Counted from the stretch's first letter, positions 11,901-24,377 are shown. The stretch is DNA of 64,000 nucleotides from Ganoderma boninense (GCA_002900995.3 CM035308.1:2728001-2792000), one strand, 5' to 3'. Notes: generated by a model from the letters alone, not told the origin. A program made the numbers and translations.

Positions 11901-14341
11901 TCCTCCGCGGGTGCGTCGTGCGCCCTGAAGAGCACCCTCCGGGTCCCATGCTTGACGTGGGTAGAGACGGTGCCCCGGGGTGTGAGTGCAGCGGCGTCGC
12001 CCGGCGTCAACGGCGCGGTTTGGATCTTCCGTACGCTGTGGGAGGCGGGAGGGAAGGCCAATTCAGTAATTAGGTTGACTTAGAGAGACCGCGCGTAAGT
12101 AGATGACGCACGCGAGGCGATGGCCTTGGTCGTTCTCAGGCGTGAAGATGACACGGTGGATCTCGGTTCGATCCTGTAATGCGGATCCTCGGACCTAAAC
12201 TTAACTTTCGGGGTTCACCGTGTGGGGACGCACCGGGAAAAGCACGGAGAGCGTGTCATGAGACGTCCAACGAATGTCTTGGGCGTCGGTGATCGATGCT
12301 GGTGGTGAATGCTCGAGCCCTGATTTGGACCAGTTGAGCACCTGGAGACGTTGTTAACGACCAGGAAATGATGGTGGGTAAAGTGACACACCCGTAACTC
12401 ATTGGAGGCCCAAGCGCAAAGCCGAACGTCCTCTCCGCTGGCATCACCTCGCAGACCGAGTAGATGGGCAGACAGACCAATCTCGCCACGGTCGATCTCC
12501 TCTGCGAACTGTACGCGTTCGATTCCAGGGTCTTTCTCGGTATCTGGGATGTGGTCTGTCGAGCGGGAGCTGAGGACCTTGAATGGGTTGGGAAGGGGTA
12601 AGTGTGAAGAGGAGTGTGATTCTGGAAGGGTTTGGGGCGCGGGAAGAGCAAGAACATCGTTGATGCGGACGAAACGCGAGACAAGATGGCCCGAGGAGTT
12701 CGCGTAAAAGAGTGCCAAGGAGTCTACATTGCACGTTAGTGAGTTGATCCCGACGTTCGTAGATGGGAGACTCACGGTCGTCCCTTGCACGCAGACTTAT
12801 CGAGTTGACGGGTCCGTCGATAGTCCAATCCCCAAGGTAATCGAGTTTCGCTTCAGCGATTTGAGCCTCACCTCCTAGAGACAACTCATACGCGACTAGC
12901 AGCGAGCAATTGTCTGAGTCTCCGGCACCGATGTCATTGAATTGACCGGCTGGATAGAACTCGTCGGGAGAAGCACAAGCAAAGAGGATAATTGACTGCA
13001 TTTTATATACACAGAAGTCCGGAATATCAGCAGAATAGTCATACCAGACGCAAGCCAGCGCACCTCTTCGGACGCAGCTACAAGCAATCTTCTCCACACC
13101 CACAGCGTCGCATGGATAGTCTGAACCTTTCCAGAAAGTGCCGTAGACTTGGGACGAGCTTCAGCAGTAGTTAAAGCAATACATCTCCCATCCAGCGTTG
13201 AATGAACAGAAAGTTCGCTGTCACCGCCATCAACAACCACCACAAAGAGTAAACGGTAGTTAGAGCAACACTTACCCCCTTGTATTGAGGCACGAAATAT
13301 ATTTGCCACTATCGTGTAGTTCCAAAGACGATACCGCGCGTCCTAGTCCAGAATGTGGAGGCAAAATGTGGCACTGAAGGCGGAATGCAAAAGGTGAGTT
13401 GGGTTCAGGAGATGGAGCTGGTACCCAGGTCGGCGATGGGGGGCCAGAGAGCGACAAGGACAGCGTCGAGGCAGTCGGCGAGAGCGCCGTAGAGAGGTAG
13501 GTCATGGTGTCATCTTTACGAAGGCTGCTCCCTATATTAGAGGCGTTTTGAACAGGCTTTTCAAGAACGGGGTGATCGTTGTCGGAACGAGGTCTAGAAG
13601 TGGAGGGTCTGCTGATCTCGGTGTGGCCTTTGCCCTTGAGCATCCCCCTGAGCTTCTCCTGCTCCTCGTCAAAATCGACATAGTTCTTCGGAGCCTCGAC
13701 TTGTTCGTTTGAAACTGCGGAGACAATGCGAGAGCGGGTGACTTGGAAAGGGGATAGGGAAGATTTGGTGGAGGATGGGGAGGCAGAGCGAGAGGTCGGA
13801 CGACCCAGGCCGAGATAGCGTCGTGTGGCAGTAGGCGACAACACAGGCTCGGAGGGAATGGAAACGGAGGAGGCTACACCAGACTGTCCGATTGAACGCA
13901 AGATGAAGACCGACCCATCGCTGCAACCCAAGGCAACGCCTTCAGCTGATATGAGGTCAGGTCTGCTTCCCGAGGATGCAACGGGGTTGTGGGAATCCCA
14001 GTACGTTATGCATGACGGAGAAGTGGATGTCAGACTTTCCTGAACCAAATCAACAAGTGCCTCCCGTGTCTTCTGGCTCGGAGGTGTTAGAGTGCTCGAG
14101 AAAGTGACTGGGACGACGAGAGAGGATGCCAGCTTTGAGAGCATTGATCAAGGTACAGCACGAATAATGATATGAGGACAAAGGAGACAGACATAGGTTG
14201 CCTAGAGCACACAGGATAGAAAGGCTGGCGAAGCTGAGCACGTCGACTGAGGGCCTCCAGCGCGGTGGCGTCGGGACCGAGGTCAACGTCATGGTCAGCG
14301 ACGAAGGGCGGGTAGGCGGCGACCTGCCCTAAATTTCCCAC
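8927..14341 (-). CDS. WDR7/rabconnectin-3-beta-like WD40 protein
   Basis: A large multi-exon gene. The stop is at 8927 after STLTFST. N-terminal and middle exons carry WD40-type segments (GVALGCSDGSVFIL; LLVGGAEDGTLGIWSLA; LMLVYGDGRARLWDTRS). The centre is helical and HEAT-like (LEYARALLSLLLTSGVSEGI; YVDAVEMLRALFTLATTT). The C-terminus returns to WD40 (RLAVGTSEGAVVMYDL, ACSFSPDGRRLVT, VLVWKVG). This order, WD40-helical-WD40, is that of WDR7. In animals WDR7 pairs with DMXL proteins and regulates V-ATPase assembly; a similar role here is inference. The 5' end is unresolved: the first supported exon reads back to 14341 with no ATG, and an intron ending near 14126 joins QPFYP to LASSLVV in phase. 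A first exon probably lies upstream. Confidence 0.75.
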
Positions 14342-17050
14342 GGTTTGCGCATATAGTCGCGCCTGCAGCGCTGCGACAAGTTTTCTTCGTGCGGCGACGC
14401 GGCTACGCTTTTCCCCATGTTGCTCATGACTGCAATGCTCTACGCGGTCGTTCGAGTGTCAAGCTGCGTCAAGATCATCTCGGACGTCTCAGCGCCCTTC
14501 ATGTCTTCTCCTCGCAACACCGGACGTGGAGAAGACGGGCCGGGGGTTCAGGACATCTCCAAAGTTGCTGTCTTAGGTACATCTCGAATATATTTGTTAT
14601 CAACATCATCACATCGAACGCGAGAGGGTGTTCGGAGGGTGTCCAGGGGCAGTGGTCGTCGCCCGTAGGTGAGCGCATACAGTTCAGCTCGGTTTTCTTC
14701 CAAATCGAAGGCGCCCTCCGTCTCGCCGCGCAGGGTATTCCTTTCGAAACTCGGTTCACCGCCTCGTAAGGCTTGTTCTACAGATTTGCCGTTCAGGTGA
14801 GTTGTCCAGCAGCCTCCAAACGTGATCGCATTGGACGGCTACTTATTCACTTCCGTCCAGGTGAAGGTTGGCTCATGAGTGCCCGTGGCCCCCTTTCGTC
14901 CAACTTCCTCGCGGTCAGCGCACAATCTGGCACCTCCATAGTAGCCGGCCTTGACGTTTCCTCTGTCATAAACGCAAATCACCTCCATTTCTCGTCTTAG
15001 AATACCGCACACTGGGATTAGGCCAGATATTATTCACCGGATAGTTGGTCACCGGTCACCGGTCACGGTGAAGTTGGTGGTTCCCTGATATGCGACCTTC
15101 CTTATTGAGAACATTGGAGAACCCGAGTACGTTCACGTAACCTCCATGCAACAATCATGTTCTCATTTTGAGCACTGTATGGCAGTGCACGGCCTCATAC
15201 CGGCGTTTCTGCCTCCAGAAAATTCAATATCATTGTGCAGGGCGCAAGCGCTACGGCTTGAAAGCTTATGCGGCCTCAAACCACACACGACAGCTTGTAC
15301 GTCGACTTGCCCGTGACAATCTTGTGGCCGCGTGTCTTCCATACCACCGGTGAGCTCGTCTTCCCGTACATCACAAAATTGACATCGACACATTGAATGA
15401 AGCTCGGACTGTCGTGAAGGCTGGCAAGTAAGTATCCACGAGCACACCACACAGACAACCCAGTTCGCAGTCGTAAGCGCACAGCCCATATCCACATCTC
15501 CGGCCATCGCACGCTGAATGCTTGCTCACGTTGACAGATCTGGGCCAGATCGTCGCGGGACCACAGTTTGCCGATGGCTCGGACTCGGGCCTGCTCATCG
15601 CTCCCCGCCACCCTGTGTCCCCTGAAGGCCTGAAGCCTCGTCGTCGGTGGCGAGACCGGGGCCGAGATCGCCTGCCGGCTCGCGGCCCCAATTTGGGTAT
15701 GCTTCAGACCGCGGAGCGGGCGGTCGTAAGTAAGGGCTGCGTCGGGAGGCTCGTGAGAGCGGGGCACAATCGCCGCGGTCGCCGTGCCGTAGGCTCTTGC
15801 GGTGTGCCCGCACGTCTTCCGTAAGTACTGTGTAGGTCGGGGCAGTCCGGGGCGGGGCTGGTGGGGGATCATGACGGTACGTTTCCCGTACAAAGCTTAT
15901 CTGGCCGGCTCGCATGCTGAGGTCATTCGCTGCGACTTGGCAGGCCCTCGAGATCCTGCAGTCGAGACTGGATCTAGGCTTCGGCGCACGCGGCCCCGCA
16001 CAGAGTGCTCGCAATTCGGTACTCGGGAGGCATCGGGGGCGGACTCTACGTACAGGTATCGCCGCGGGGATTCGGCTACCTTCGCTGGAACTGTGAACTC
16101 ATCCTGGCCAGTCCTGGCCTCATCGGCGATTGTGTGGCTTACCCCGACCTTTCGCTGGGTGGTCTAGACCGCAACCTCCGCAATCCAGACGTGCGTTCCT
16201 TTCAATAGCATATCTTGATGTCATCGGCTGAGGTGTGGCCACGTAGTTACGCTTGGAAACCAGTACGCACTGTACCCGGATCTTCTAGCCCAGCGGAGAA
16301 CCGTCATCGGAATACCGTGCTATGAGGTTCAATCTTGGACGGGTATTCGAAGAAGAGCACCGCCTCTCCCAAGCAAGATGTCCGCGAAATCAAGAACAAA
16401 AATATTGCCTGATAGGTTAGAGCTTCCATTCCAAGCTTGGACAACGCATCTTGAAGTTGCGTCTCCCTCTGCCTCGTATGACATTTCTAGATCTTAGTTA
16501 CGATGATATGGGACTTAACTTTCCCGGGCCAAGCTGAGTTCCGATACCCATGTATCATGATGCTCTCTGGCCGGTTACTCTCATAACATTTAGAAGACCT
16601 GGACGTGGATGGCTAGTACGGTTCGCGAGATGCGTAGAAGAAAAAATGTGGTGCGCAGATTTTGTCATTGACTGCGTTTTTCTGAGGGAACTGGATGTTC
16701 TTTTGGAGGATTCCTATGGTCATTGGCACTCCAAGGGTCCGTGATGTCAGAAGCCTTCGCAAGGCGTCTCTCATCACGGCGCTCAAGCAAGGACGGACGT
16801 TGCATCGCATTCACCGACAGATGCATGGACAGGCCACTGTCCATTCAGCGTCGGTGAATGGACTTAGAGGCCCGCCGGACCAGATAGCGGGTGGGCGATC
16901 GACGCTTAAGGCCGAAGTGGTGTGTACGCGGTTCTCCCAGCATTTCCTCCTCCCTCCATTGCCTTGCCCGGTATCCTTCCTTGAGGGCACCTTTCTGGTG
17001 CCTTGCCGCTCTCTGTCTTCACGCCATTGCTTGAACAACACTCCTCGAAC
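14342..17050. other. Spacer with weak coding-like fragments only
   Basis: Divergent promoter region between the WD40 gene (minus) and the DUF3712 gene (plus), much longer than other spacers here. Fragments such as 14590-14769 (plus) read protein-like but have no start, partner exon or known motif. It may contain a decayed gene; none can be delimited. Confidence 0.4.
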
Positions 17051-20000
17051 ATGGCTCATGACGTACCTGTAGTTATGGACGATGTCCCCTTGACACCCTC
17101 TGCAGGACCCGCCGCTCGCTCACAAAAGTTGTACTTAAGACTTACTCCCACATCTGTTCCCATATCTGCCCTCATTTCTTACTTCAGCCCGGACACAACC
17201 ACCCAGCCTTCTGTTCTCGCGGACAACACCAATGGAGACGAGGAGTGCGAGGCTTCACAGAAGGCTGACCTGATTGAGACGAAGATCCCACTTTACAAGC
17301 AGAGGTGGTTCATCATCACAAATATCGTCGTCGCGCTTATCGCCATCGTCATCCTCTTCATTCTCCTTTACCCTGTCACACACGCTCTCGCGCAGCGGCT
17401 CCTAAACTCTGCGGTGCTCAATATTGACAGTGCGACCATCACAAACCCCACTAATGATTCGTGAGTGTGTAACTCGATACTGGGTAGACGGATGTGAATG
17501 ATCGGATCTTCATCCATTATGCAGGTTTACCTTGTCGATAAACGCTTGGGCATCGCACGCTGGTATATTCCCTGCAACTGTGAAGTTCAACGAGGCCGTG
17601 ACTGTCTCATGGACGAATAGCACGGGTGGTCAGCTGCTCCTTGGCTCCCTCTTCTTCTCACCGTTGACAGTCAAGAACAAACGTGCCTATATCAACCAAA
17701 CTGTCCAAGTGACTGTCGTCGACGATGCTGCCTTCTCGCAGTTCACCGCTGCAGTCATCACACAACCGAACTTCACTTGGACTCTCTCGACCAAAAAAGT
17801 CGGCGTCCGCGCGATCACGTTCCTCAGCGCGCACAATCTCGACTTTCAGAAGGACGTGCACCTTAGTGGCATGAATAACTTCCAAGACAACATCACTCTC
17901 GTCGACTTGCAGCTGCCTCGGGATGCTCCCGGAGGCGGAGGGATCGAGTTCGTTGCTGTGACAGGAATCCACAACCCCAGCCCGCTCAGTATCGACCTCG
18001 GGACCGTCTCCCTCGACTTATCTTACAACGGGCTTTATCTTGGGACTGGGAGCAGCGTCAACACCACAGTCAAAACAGGAGGAAACAATGTTACCCTCCA
18101 AGGCACGCTGGTTCCTCAGAATGGCACGGACAGCCTCGCCAAGGTGTCGCAGCTGTTCACTGAGTTTCTCAACTCGGGAAGCCCGACGGTCGTCGCGAAG
18201 GGAAGGTCGGCATTGCAGGAGGGCGGGAGCTCGGTCTCCTGGCTTACCGCAGCCGTCGCATCGCTCAAGCTGCAGGTCCCTTTCAGCGCGCCTCAGCCGA
18301 TCAACCCAATCAAGAGCATCAGCATCGGAGACATGGACCTTGCATTCAGTGAGCAGAATGCTTGGACTCCCACCGTCAGCTCGCGATCGCTTCAAGCGGA
18401 CCTCGAGTTGCCTTTCGGCTTCGACATATCGATTGGAGAACTTGCGAACACGTTCAACATCACGAGTGAGGGTAGCGTCATCGGCGGACTTTCTGCAGTA
18501 TGCCATCTGCATTTTCTGATCAGCTAGTCAATAATTGATCATCGGCATAACAGCCTCCCAGCGCATCCGCAAGCCAGATTCATGTACTCAACGCTACTTG
18601 CATGCGGGGCACTGTGAATATCACCCTAGACAGCACGCCGCTATACGTTCCCGAACGCGAATCATCCCGTGTTCTCTGGATTCAGTGCGTTGCTTTAGCC
18701 CCTTCCATTTTCTTAGAAGCTAACTCGCTGGTCATGGATAGCTCGCGATGTCATAACTAGCACGTCGCTACCCTTCCAGCTGGAGGGAAGTACACGTGCT
18801 GTCGCGAGCACAAGTATCGGACAGCTCACCCTCGACCCAATCAAGTTCAACGTGACGTCCGGCTTCAGCGGTCTTCAGGGCTTGAGATCGCTCATGGAGA
18901 TAGACAATGTCGACGTTATCGGGGGCTCCACTGAGGCTATCCACCTCACCATTCCGGGTAAGTGGACATCCTTTTCGGACGTTCGAGTCGGAGCGATCAA
19001 CTAGATTCTATTCTAGTCAATATCCACAACCCTTCCAATCTCGAGCTTGCTACGGGCGACGTCTGTAAGTACGGGGTATCTGACCTTGAAGATACAGTAC
19101 TTCAGGTTCCTGACTCTACAACAGCGTTGCAGCTTTTTCGTGACAATGCACTGCTGGGTACGACATTGATACCGAACATGACACTTCAGTTGGGGGACAA
19201 CACGCTATCTGCTCAGGGGAACTTCACGGTAAGGAGACGTCAGACATTAATTTTATCGTCTGACCCCTTCTCCAGCCGAACAACACACCGGAAGGCATGC
19301 AGACCCTCAACGACTTCGTCAGTGGAATGGGTGACTACATACAACCATCTAGACTTATACCCGGAGATGAACCATTGTTGCAGATGTGGAGATTGCTGTC
19401 TCTGGGTTCTCTCAAAGTACTTCGATCGATTCACTCATCGCAGCGTTCGAGAGCCTCAATATCACTGCAACCCTCCCATCTCTCAAGAAGAACCTAATCA
19501 GCTCCTCATCGCTTACAGGTGACCGTGCTCTACGCATCTTTGTTCTATTTGCTTACGATGGTCCCGGGCCCGGGCCGCTACCCTGCAGTATTGGAGACGA
19601 CTGGACACCAGAATAACACTGCCCAGGCGACTGTTTCGCTAGTGAACCCATTCACAGCCGACCTTGCTATAACGCATGTCAAATCCAATATCAGCTTCCA
19701 CGGCATACCTTTAGGCAGCATTGATACGCCGGTGACCATCTCATCGAAGGGCAAATCGACAACCGAGTCTCCGGCTCTTGACCTCGATCTGAACTTGGAT
19801 CCGGAGGCATTATTGACTGTAACGCGAATATGCGCTGTTGAGGCAGGACTTGATACTCAGCAACTCGACACGATCGTCCAGCTGGGAGGGTACCACTACT
19901 TGGATGACCTGAATCCAGTCTCGGTGGCAAGCCGTGCGCCCAGTGATGATATGTTCACGTACGTTGCTGGTGTTACTGTGGTTGGTCGCTGAGGTTAACC

Positions 20001-20096
20001 ATCCTTCTCGAAGTGGGTTTGATCTCCCTACCTTTGTCGACAAGGCCTTCACGACGCTTGCTGCGGAAGTAGACTTGCAAGCAGGGGTTACTATCG
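17051..20096 (+). CDS. DUF3712-family single-pass membrane protein, 3' part lost in gap
   Basis: ATG at 17051. Exons supported by phase: 17051-17460, 17525-18497, 18554-18684, 18742-18957, 19017-19064, 19125-19228, 19276-19330, 19384-19518, 19589-19958 and 20014-20096; a further donor at 20097 leads into the gap. Residues 1-85 form a probable cytosolic tail, residues 86-108 (WFIITNIVVALIAIVILFIL) one membrane helix, and the rest a luminal beta-rich region with many N-glycosylation sites and repeated DUF3712/LEA2-like units (SATITNPTNDSFTLS, LDPIKFNVTSGFSGLQGL, VNIHNPSNLELATGDV). A one-base excess near 18650 shifts the frame between STPLYVP and NANHPVF; all other junctions are clean. Related fungal proteins include vacuolar-membrane Tag1-type proteins. 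Function here is unknown. The C-terminal half is missing. Confidence 0.85.
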
Positions 20097-20148
20097 GTAA
20101 TTACCCATTTTCTCACGGATATCGGCAGGCCATTCTGCTAACGACGAC

Positions 20149-20248
20149 NNNNNNNNNNNNNNNNNNNNNNNNNNNNNNNNNNNNNNNNNNNNNNNNNNNN
20201 NNNNNNNNNNNNNNNNNNNNNNNNNNNNNNNNNNNNNNNNNNNNNNNN
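20149..20248. other. Assembly gap (100 N)
   Basis: Exactly 100 undetermined bases, a placeholder of unknown true length. It truncates the DUF3712 gene, and the sequence after it does not continue that gene. Confidence 0.99.
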
Positions 20249-20496
20249 ACCACAGGGTACGCGACCTCCTCTACCAATACAACCACAACAGCTCCTTGAA
20301 CGCGCTCGGGTTCCTGCACCAACTGAAGCACCGCTGGAGCGACCCGCACCGCAAGAAGCAGCCGCTGCCCTCGCAGAGCCAGCAATTCCGGCCCTGAGCT
20401 CGGGACAGGCACGGACGATCCCCGGCTCGAGGACGCACTCGTCCTGGCGCTCCAGGCCTGCCGAACCCGTCACGGTCAGATCCACCGGAGGCGTGG

Positions 20497-21333
20497 ATGG
20501 CGTATTGGGCCGCGACGCCGTGGATGCGCCCTGCGTATTTGCCGACGACCGCGACGGCACCCTTCCACGAGGTCAACCACGTCCGCGGCCACCTCCTCCT
20601 GCGACAGATAGTCCCTCGATTCCGCCCCGAGCAGGTTGCGGACCGCGCACATTTTGTGCAGGTCGTTATGCAACTGTTCTCCATACGGGGACTGTACCAG
20701 TTCATTATTGAACGCGGGTCGTACCCTCAAGGTGGCCAGGAACGCTTCCGCACGTACCCGGGCCCGACGGCCAATGTGTCGATCTTCGACATCGCGGGAT
20801 GGCTCGCGCAGTGCGGCCTCACCGAGGAATCCATCGAGCTGATGGTTCCGATGGCCATCCGCCACCGTCACGAGAACGAAGGCCGCGCGCCCAGCTCGAC
20901 CGCGACGTTCACATCCTGGCCAGCGCAGCTCAGCGACGTGACCACGGTGCCACTATTCGCCGCGCTCTCATGGCCGGACCGGCTGGTGCCCCCCGGAGTC
21001 CCAGATGGGGACGCGTCGATGGACGAAGACGCCCCGAGTGTTCACGACGCACCCGCGTCCTCCAGTGGACCAGCGGATCCCGTCCCGATGGACGAGACCC
21101 CCGACCCTACACCGGGTCCTACACCGGCGCCCTCATCATCGTCCGCCCCCTCATCCTCCACTGCCACTGCGCCGGCCGCACCATCGGTGCCCGCGCCCAC
21201 GATCACCGCCGCCGCTGCGACCGCGTCGACGTCGTCCACCGCGACGCCTGCAGCCGTGCCTGCCGTTGCCTCCGCATCCAAGAGCGCGCCCGGCTCCCCA
21301 GTGACATCAGACGATGACGCGCCCTCCGCGTGA
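20497..21333 (+). CDS. Unrecognised 278-residue protein with Pro/Ala/Ser-rich tail
   Basis: One open frame from ATG 20497 to the stop at 21333. Residues 1-150 look folded: MAYWAATPWMRPAYL, then a helical block with VNHVRGHLLLRQIVPRF and FVQVVMQLFSIRGLYQFII, then SIFDIAGWLAQCGLTEESI. Residues 170-278 are low-complexity (PTPGPTPAPSSSSAP and similar) with acidic DDD patches. The sequence just after the gap (20249-20496) has a Pro/Gln/Ala-rich frame that may be an upstream exon or linker. I recognise no family. A retroelement Gag or other transposon-borne protein is possible but unsupported: no zinc knuckle, RT or LTR is visible nearby. Confidence 0.45.
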   Translation: MAYWAATPWMRPAYLPTTATAPFHEVNHVRGHLLLRQIVPRFRPEQVADRAHFVQVVMQLFSIRGLYQFIIERGSYPQGGQERFRTYPGPTANVSIFDIAGWLAQCGLTEESIELMVPMAIRHRHENEGRAPSSTATFTSWPAQLSDVTTVPLFAALSWPDRLVPPGVPDGDASMDEDAPSVHDAPASSSGPADPVPMDETPDPTPGPTPAPSSSSAPSSSTATAPAAPSVPAPTITAAAATASTSSTATPAAVPAVASASKSAPGSPVTSDDDAPSA

Positions 21334-22161
21334 TCAGCGACCACCTCCATACGGAACGCTAGTCCTTCTCGCGACGACCCTCTCCGTACGGAGCCTTGGT
21401 CATGGCGCGTCTCGTCAACGTTAACGCCACTTCCATACAGAAGTCTGGCGCTAGCGGATGTTCAGCATCAAGCGGGACGCTCACTCAACACCACCACCGT
21501 TCCTTATGGCCAATTGATTCATTTACTATGTCACATGCCGCTTTGTATGTCTTATGCTCATCATCACGCTGTAGAACCGGGATCAGGTTCTGAAGGGGGA
21601 GAATGTAAGGAGTACGGATAGATTAGATTAGTCGGACTCTACATTGTATCTACGCGAGTAGCGCGCGTCCATATGGACGCGCGCCGACGTGGCGAAAGGG
21701 GCAGCCTTTCACCACGTCCACCATTGTATACGCATCGTCTCAATCTAGAGATTGGTTCAGTGTACATCCGGGCGTGCGTGAACTGGGCTACATCAAGGTT
21801 CATTACAGTACTGGCAGATGCGTTCGCAGACTTATACCGCGATCGGAAGAAGAGGCCAGGCTGGAAGCATACGGGATGAGCATACGAGTCGCTTCGGCAT
21901 GGCTTCATTATGGGTCCAGCTCAGTCAGCAACATCACAAGAACCACGGTCTACAGCCCGCGCGCGAATATTTGAATATTGGCAGAAACCACCTGCATAGC
22001 CTGATCCGCTGACCTCGGCGACGCTCTCACGCCCAGAAACCCCCAGGAACAGCGGAGTTTTCACCCCGACGGATGGTTCATTCATTCATACTCATGTTTT
22101 CATGCCCTACACAGATTGCTCTCCATTAATGACGAAAAACGAAGTTGTGCTGGGGAGACAC
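21334..22161. other. Intergenic, nothing supported
   Basis: No coding or repeat signal was recognised between the unknown protein and the left copy of the segmental duplication. Confidence 0.5.
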
Positions 22162-22510
22162 ATGTCTTCATCGGCTGCAGCGTCTCCCGAGGACGACCAT
22201 CATGACGAGGACCTGCTGGGATCAAGGAAGTTCTGGTGCTAGCTCGGTGAGCACGGTTGATATAACTAGCAACTAAATCGGCCCGTCAGGGCGTGTCAGG
22301 CTCACGAGGCAAGCCGATAGTGCAGCCATGGAAAACCTTTCAAGAGGCCACGGCGCGACTTGGTTGGACTGGCATGGACGTAAGTCGCGATTACTACGCG
22401 ACCGCCCGTCGTGGATATGGCCATGCATACAAGTCCGCCCTTACTTCGGCTTCTGGAGCATCGTCATGATCGCCTCTATCCCCTTCATTCCCAGGCCGAC
22501 CTTCGGATAA
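22162..22510 (+). pseudogene. Degraded copy of small duplicated ORF (copy A)
   Basis: Counterpart of the two-exon reading frame at 32354-32629. It begins MSSSAAASPEDDHHDEDL, but a two-base length difference after GGATCAAGG creates a stop before the shared splice donor. The second block (QADSAAMENLSRGHGA) still matches copy B. Whether either copy is translated is uncertain. Confidence 0.35.
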
Positions 22511-23529
22511 CAGATATACAGCTGCCAGAACACACCACATCAATGCGTCAGCGTCGCGATCTATCTCACCTCGAATCCCGCCATGGCCCGTCCCCGGAGT
22601 CGCTCAAGCACAGCAACGGCAACAAAAACAATGCGCCACTTACCTGATCGCATCACGTTCCAGACTTGCTCGTGAAGTCACCCGTGTTCGTTAGGTTGAA
22701 CGTCGACGACAGTACGCCTTCTCCAGCACCTTCACGCAGAACCCGTGGACGCTCTCCTAAGAGTTGGCGTTTGTGAGGCCTTTCGGTGAGAATAAGAGGT
22801 TGAAAGAGGCAAAAGTGCGGAATCAACGTCTTTGACGCCGATGAAGCTGGCGGGAAGAGCCACGTCTCGCGCTCCCAATCTCGGTGGTAGACTGTGCCAG
22901 AGCCACGTGGTAAGCCCATAAGAGGTAATATAGACGCCACGGCGGCAACCGGGAGCAACCCGGGCTCTTCCAGTCAATGCTCGGGGCCGTAACCGCCCAC
23001 CTTTTGCTTGCTCTTGACACTGCCAACCCTTGCTCCCTCGGTTTTCCGTCTGTCATCATTTCTCCCCGCTATGGCCCTCCGAAGGCTGTCCAAAAAATCA
23101 CCTGAAATCATCTCTCGTTGAGGCTCTCTCATGATTCGCCAGAATCCACTTGGGGAGGTTAGAGCTGCATCGTTGGAACATAGCTTCAATCGCTACGTTA
23201 CGTGCACCCGCAACGTAGATTGGATGCCTCGGGTGGTGACTTGGCCTACCCGTCTCCAACGAGCACTTTCTCGAGGATCGTTCTCACTGGTGACTGCCAC
23301 CCTTGCCTGTGCTAGTACGCCCTCCGCCTATATTCCCCATGGGCTGCCTCGACAACCTTATGTGCATATGCTCGTGATGTCGTTGATATCATGAAGGGTA
23401 TACGACGCCTCAAGCATCATGAATACATAATCAAGAAGCACCACAAGAACCAACCCGAATTGTCCATATCGCCGTTCCCTACCAAGAAGCGTCGTCAGAA
23501 CGCCATCCAAACTCCAGAGTCGGAGGCCC

Positions 23530-24264
23530 TCAGTCCGTCTTCGTCTTCTTCAACGACCCACAGATGCTTCCGCTGCCACTACCACACATGCCGCTGTCGC
23601 CGCCACACGTGCCACTGCCGCCGCTCCTGAGTGAATGTAGTGAGTCCCGTACTTCCTCGATGGTGATAAACGCTGCTTGACGAGACACTCACCCGCCGCA
23701 TCCGCTCGGCATGCCGCAAGTACTGCAGCTGTCCTTGCAAGGCCCGCAGTCCGAGAAACACTCCTCGCACGACCCGCAATTCGAGCAGCACTCCAAGCAG
23801 TTCCCGCACGAGTTGGTGCAAGAGCCCGCGCAGCAGCCGCTGCCCGGGGTCGGAGTGGGAGTCGGGTCCGGGTCGGGGGTCGGGGTCGGGTCCGAGCCTG
23901 AGGTCGAGCCGCCGTTACCGCAAGAGAGCAGGTTCGTAAACACCAAGCTCGTCCTGTATTCGTGAGCACGGTCAGTTCATGATTGCCGCCAGCTGTCTCC
24001 GACAACCACAACCACCACCACCACCACAACAGCCGCGGGACGCAGACTCACCCGCAGCACGGCGTGTTCTGGCAGCAGCTCTTGCAGATGCCGCCATTCG
24101 CGCAGCAGTGCGTGCACGCCGTGGAGTAGCAGCACGGGCAGCAGCCCGAACAGCACTCCCTGCAGAGCGCGCACGGGCAGTTCGCGCAGCACTCCTCGCA
24201 GCACGAGGGCGGCGGCGACCCGCACCCGCCACCGCTGCTCCCGGACATCCGGATCGTGCCCGAG
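23530..24264 (-). CDS. Modular cysteine-rich protein, copy A (5' exon not found)
   Basis: Three exons: 24052-24264, 23693-23953 and 23530-23626, separated by short GT-AG introns. The first carries SCCEECCANCPC and CTHCCANGGICKSCCQ. The second carries a Thr/Pro/Asp spacer (DPTPTPDPDPTPTPTPGS) then CCAGSCTNSCGNCLECC. The last is GGSGTCGGDSGMCGSGSGS and ends KKTKTD. Both internal exons are multiples of three (213 and 261 nt) with phase-2 splice sites at each end. The CC, CxxC and CxxCC density is metallothionein-like, but no known metallothionein pattern fits exactly; metal binding is inference. Copy B has an extra upstream Cys exon that copy A lacks; here the equivalent position abuts a divergent gene on the plus strand, so copy A may be 5'-truncated or may start at MWICGRRW (24329). 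Confidence 0.65.
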
Positions 24265-24369
24265 CTTGACGCGCCCCATGGCCAATGCCAACGCCCCAAG
24301 GTGAGCCACCGTCGTCCACAAATCCACATCGTCCGCCCTCGCGTTCGACTCGAAAGCGGACTGGGGCTG

Positions 24370-24377
24370 TATAAAAG
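24370..24377 (+). promoter_or_regulatory. TATA box upstream of coiled-coil gene
   Basis: TATAAAAG, 128 bp before the chosen ATG at 24505 and about 40 bp upstream of a pyrimidine-rich candidate transcription start region. Confidence 0.5.

Larger units (their letters stand above)
22162..24264. repeat. Segmental duplication, copy A
   Basis: Aligns in the same orientation with 32354-34108. Shared landmarks in order: an ATGTCTTCATC start with GAGGACGACCAT, a CACGAGGCAAGC block, CCACGTGGTAAGCCCATAA (reading GCACGTGG... in copy B), TCATCTCTCGTTGAGGC, ATGAAGGGTATACGAC, and three exons of the cysteine-rich gene. Exons are far better conserved than the sequence between, so the duplication is old and the cysteine-rich gene has been under constraint. 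Copy A ends at the 5' edge of exon 2 of that gene. Confidence 0.8.

Noticed and set aside
12155..12185. GGTTCGATCC resembling a tRNA T-loop
   Set aside because: The flanking bases do not form a T stem or acceptor stem, and the site lies within an exon-intron region of the WD40 gene.
23677..24269. Plus-strand Ala/Arg-rich ORFs opposite the cysteine-rich exons
   Set aside because: They are mirror frames of the Cys codons (GCA/GCG complements); the minus strand has the conserved splice sites and Cys pattern in both copies.
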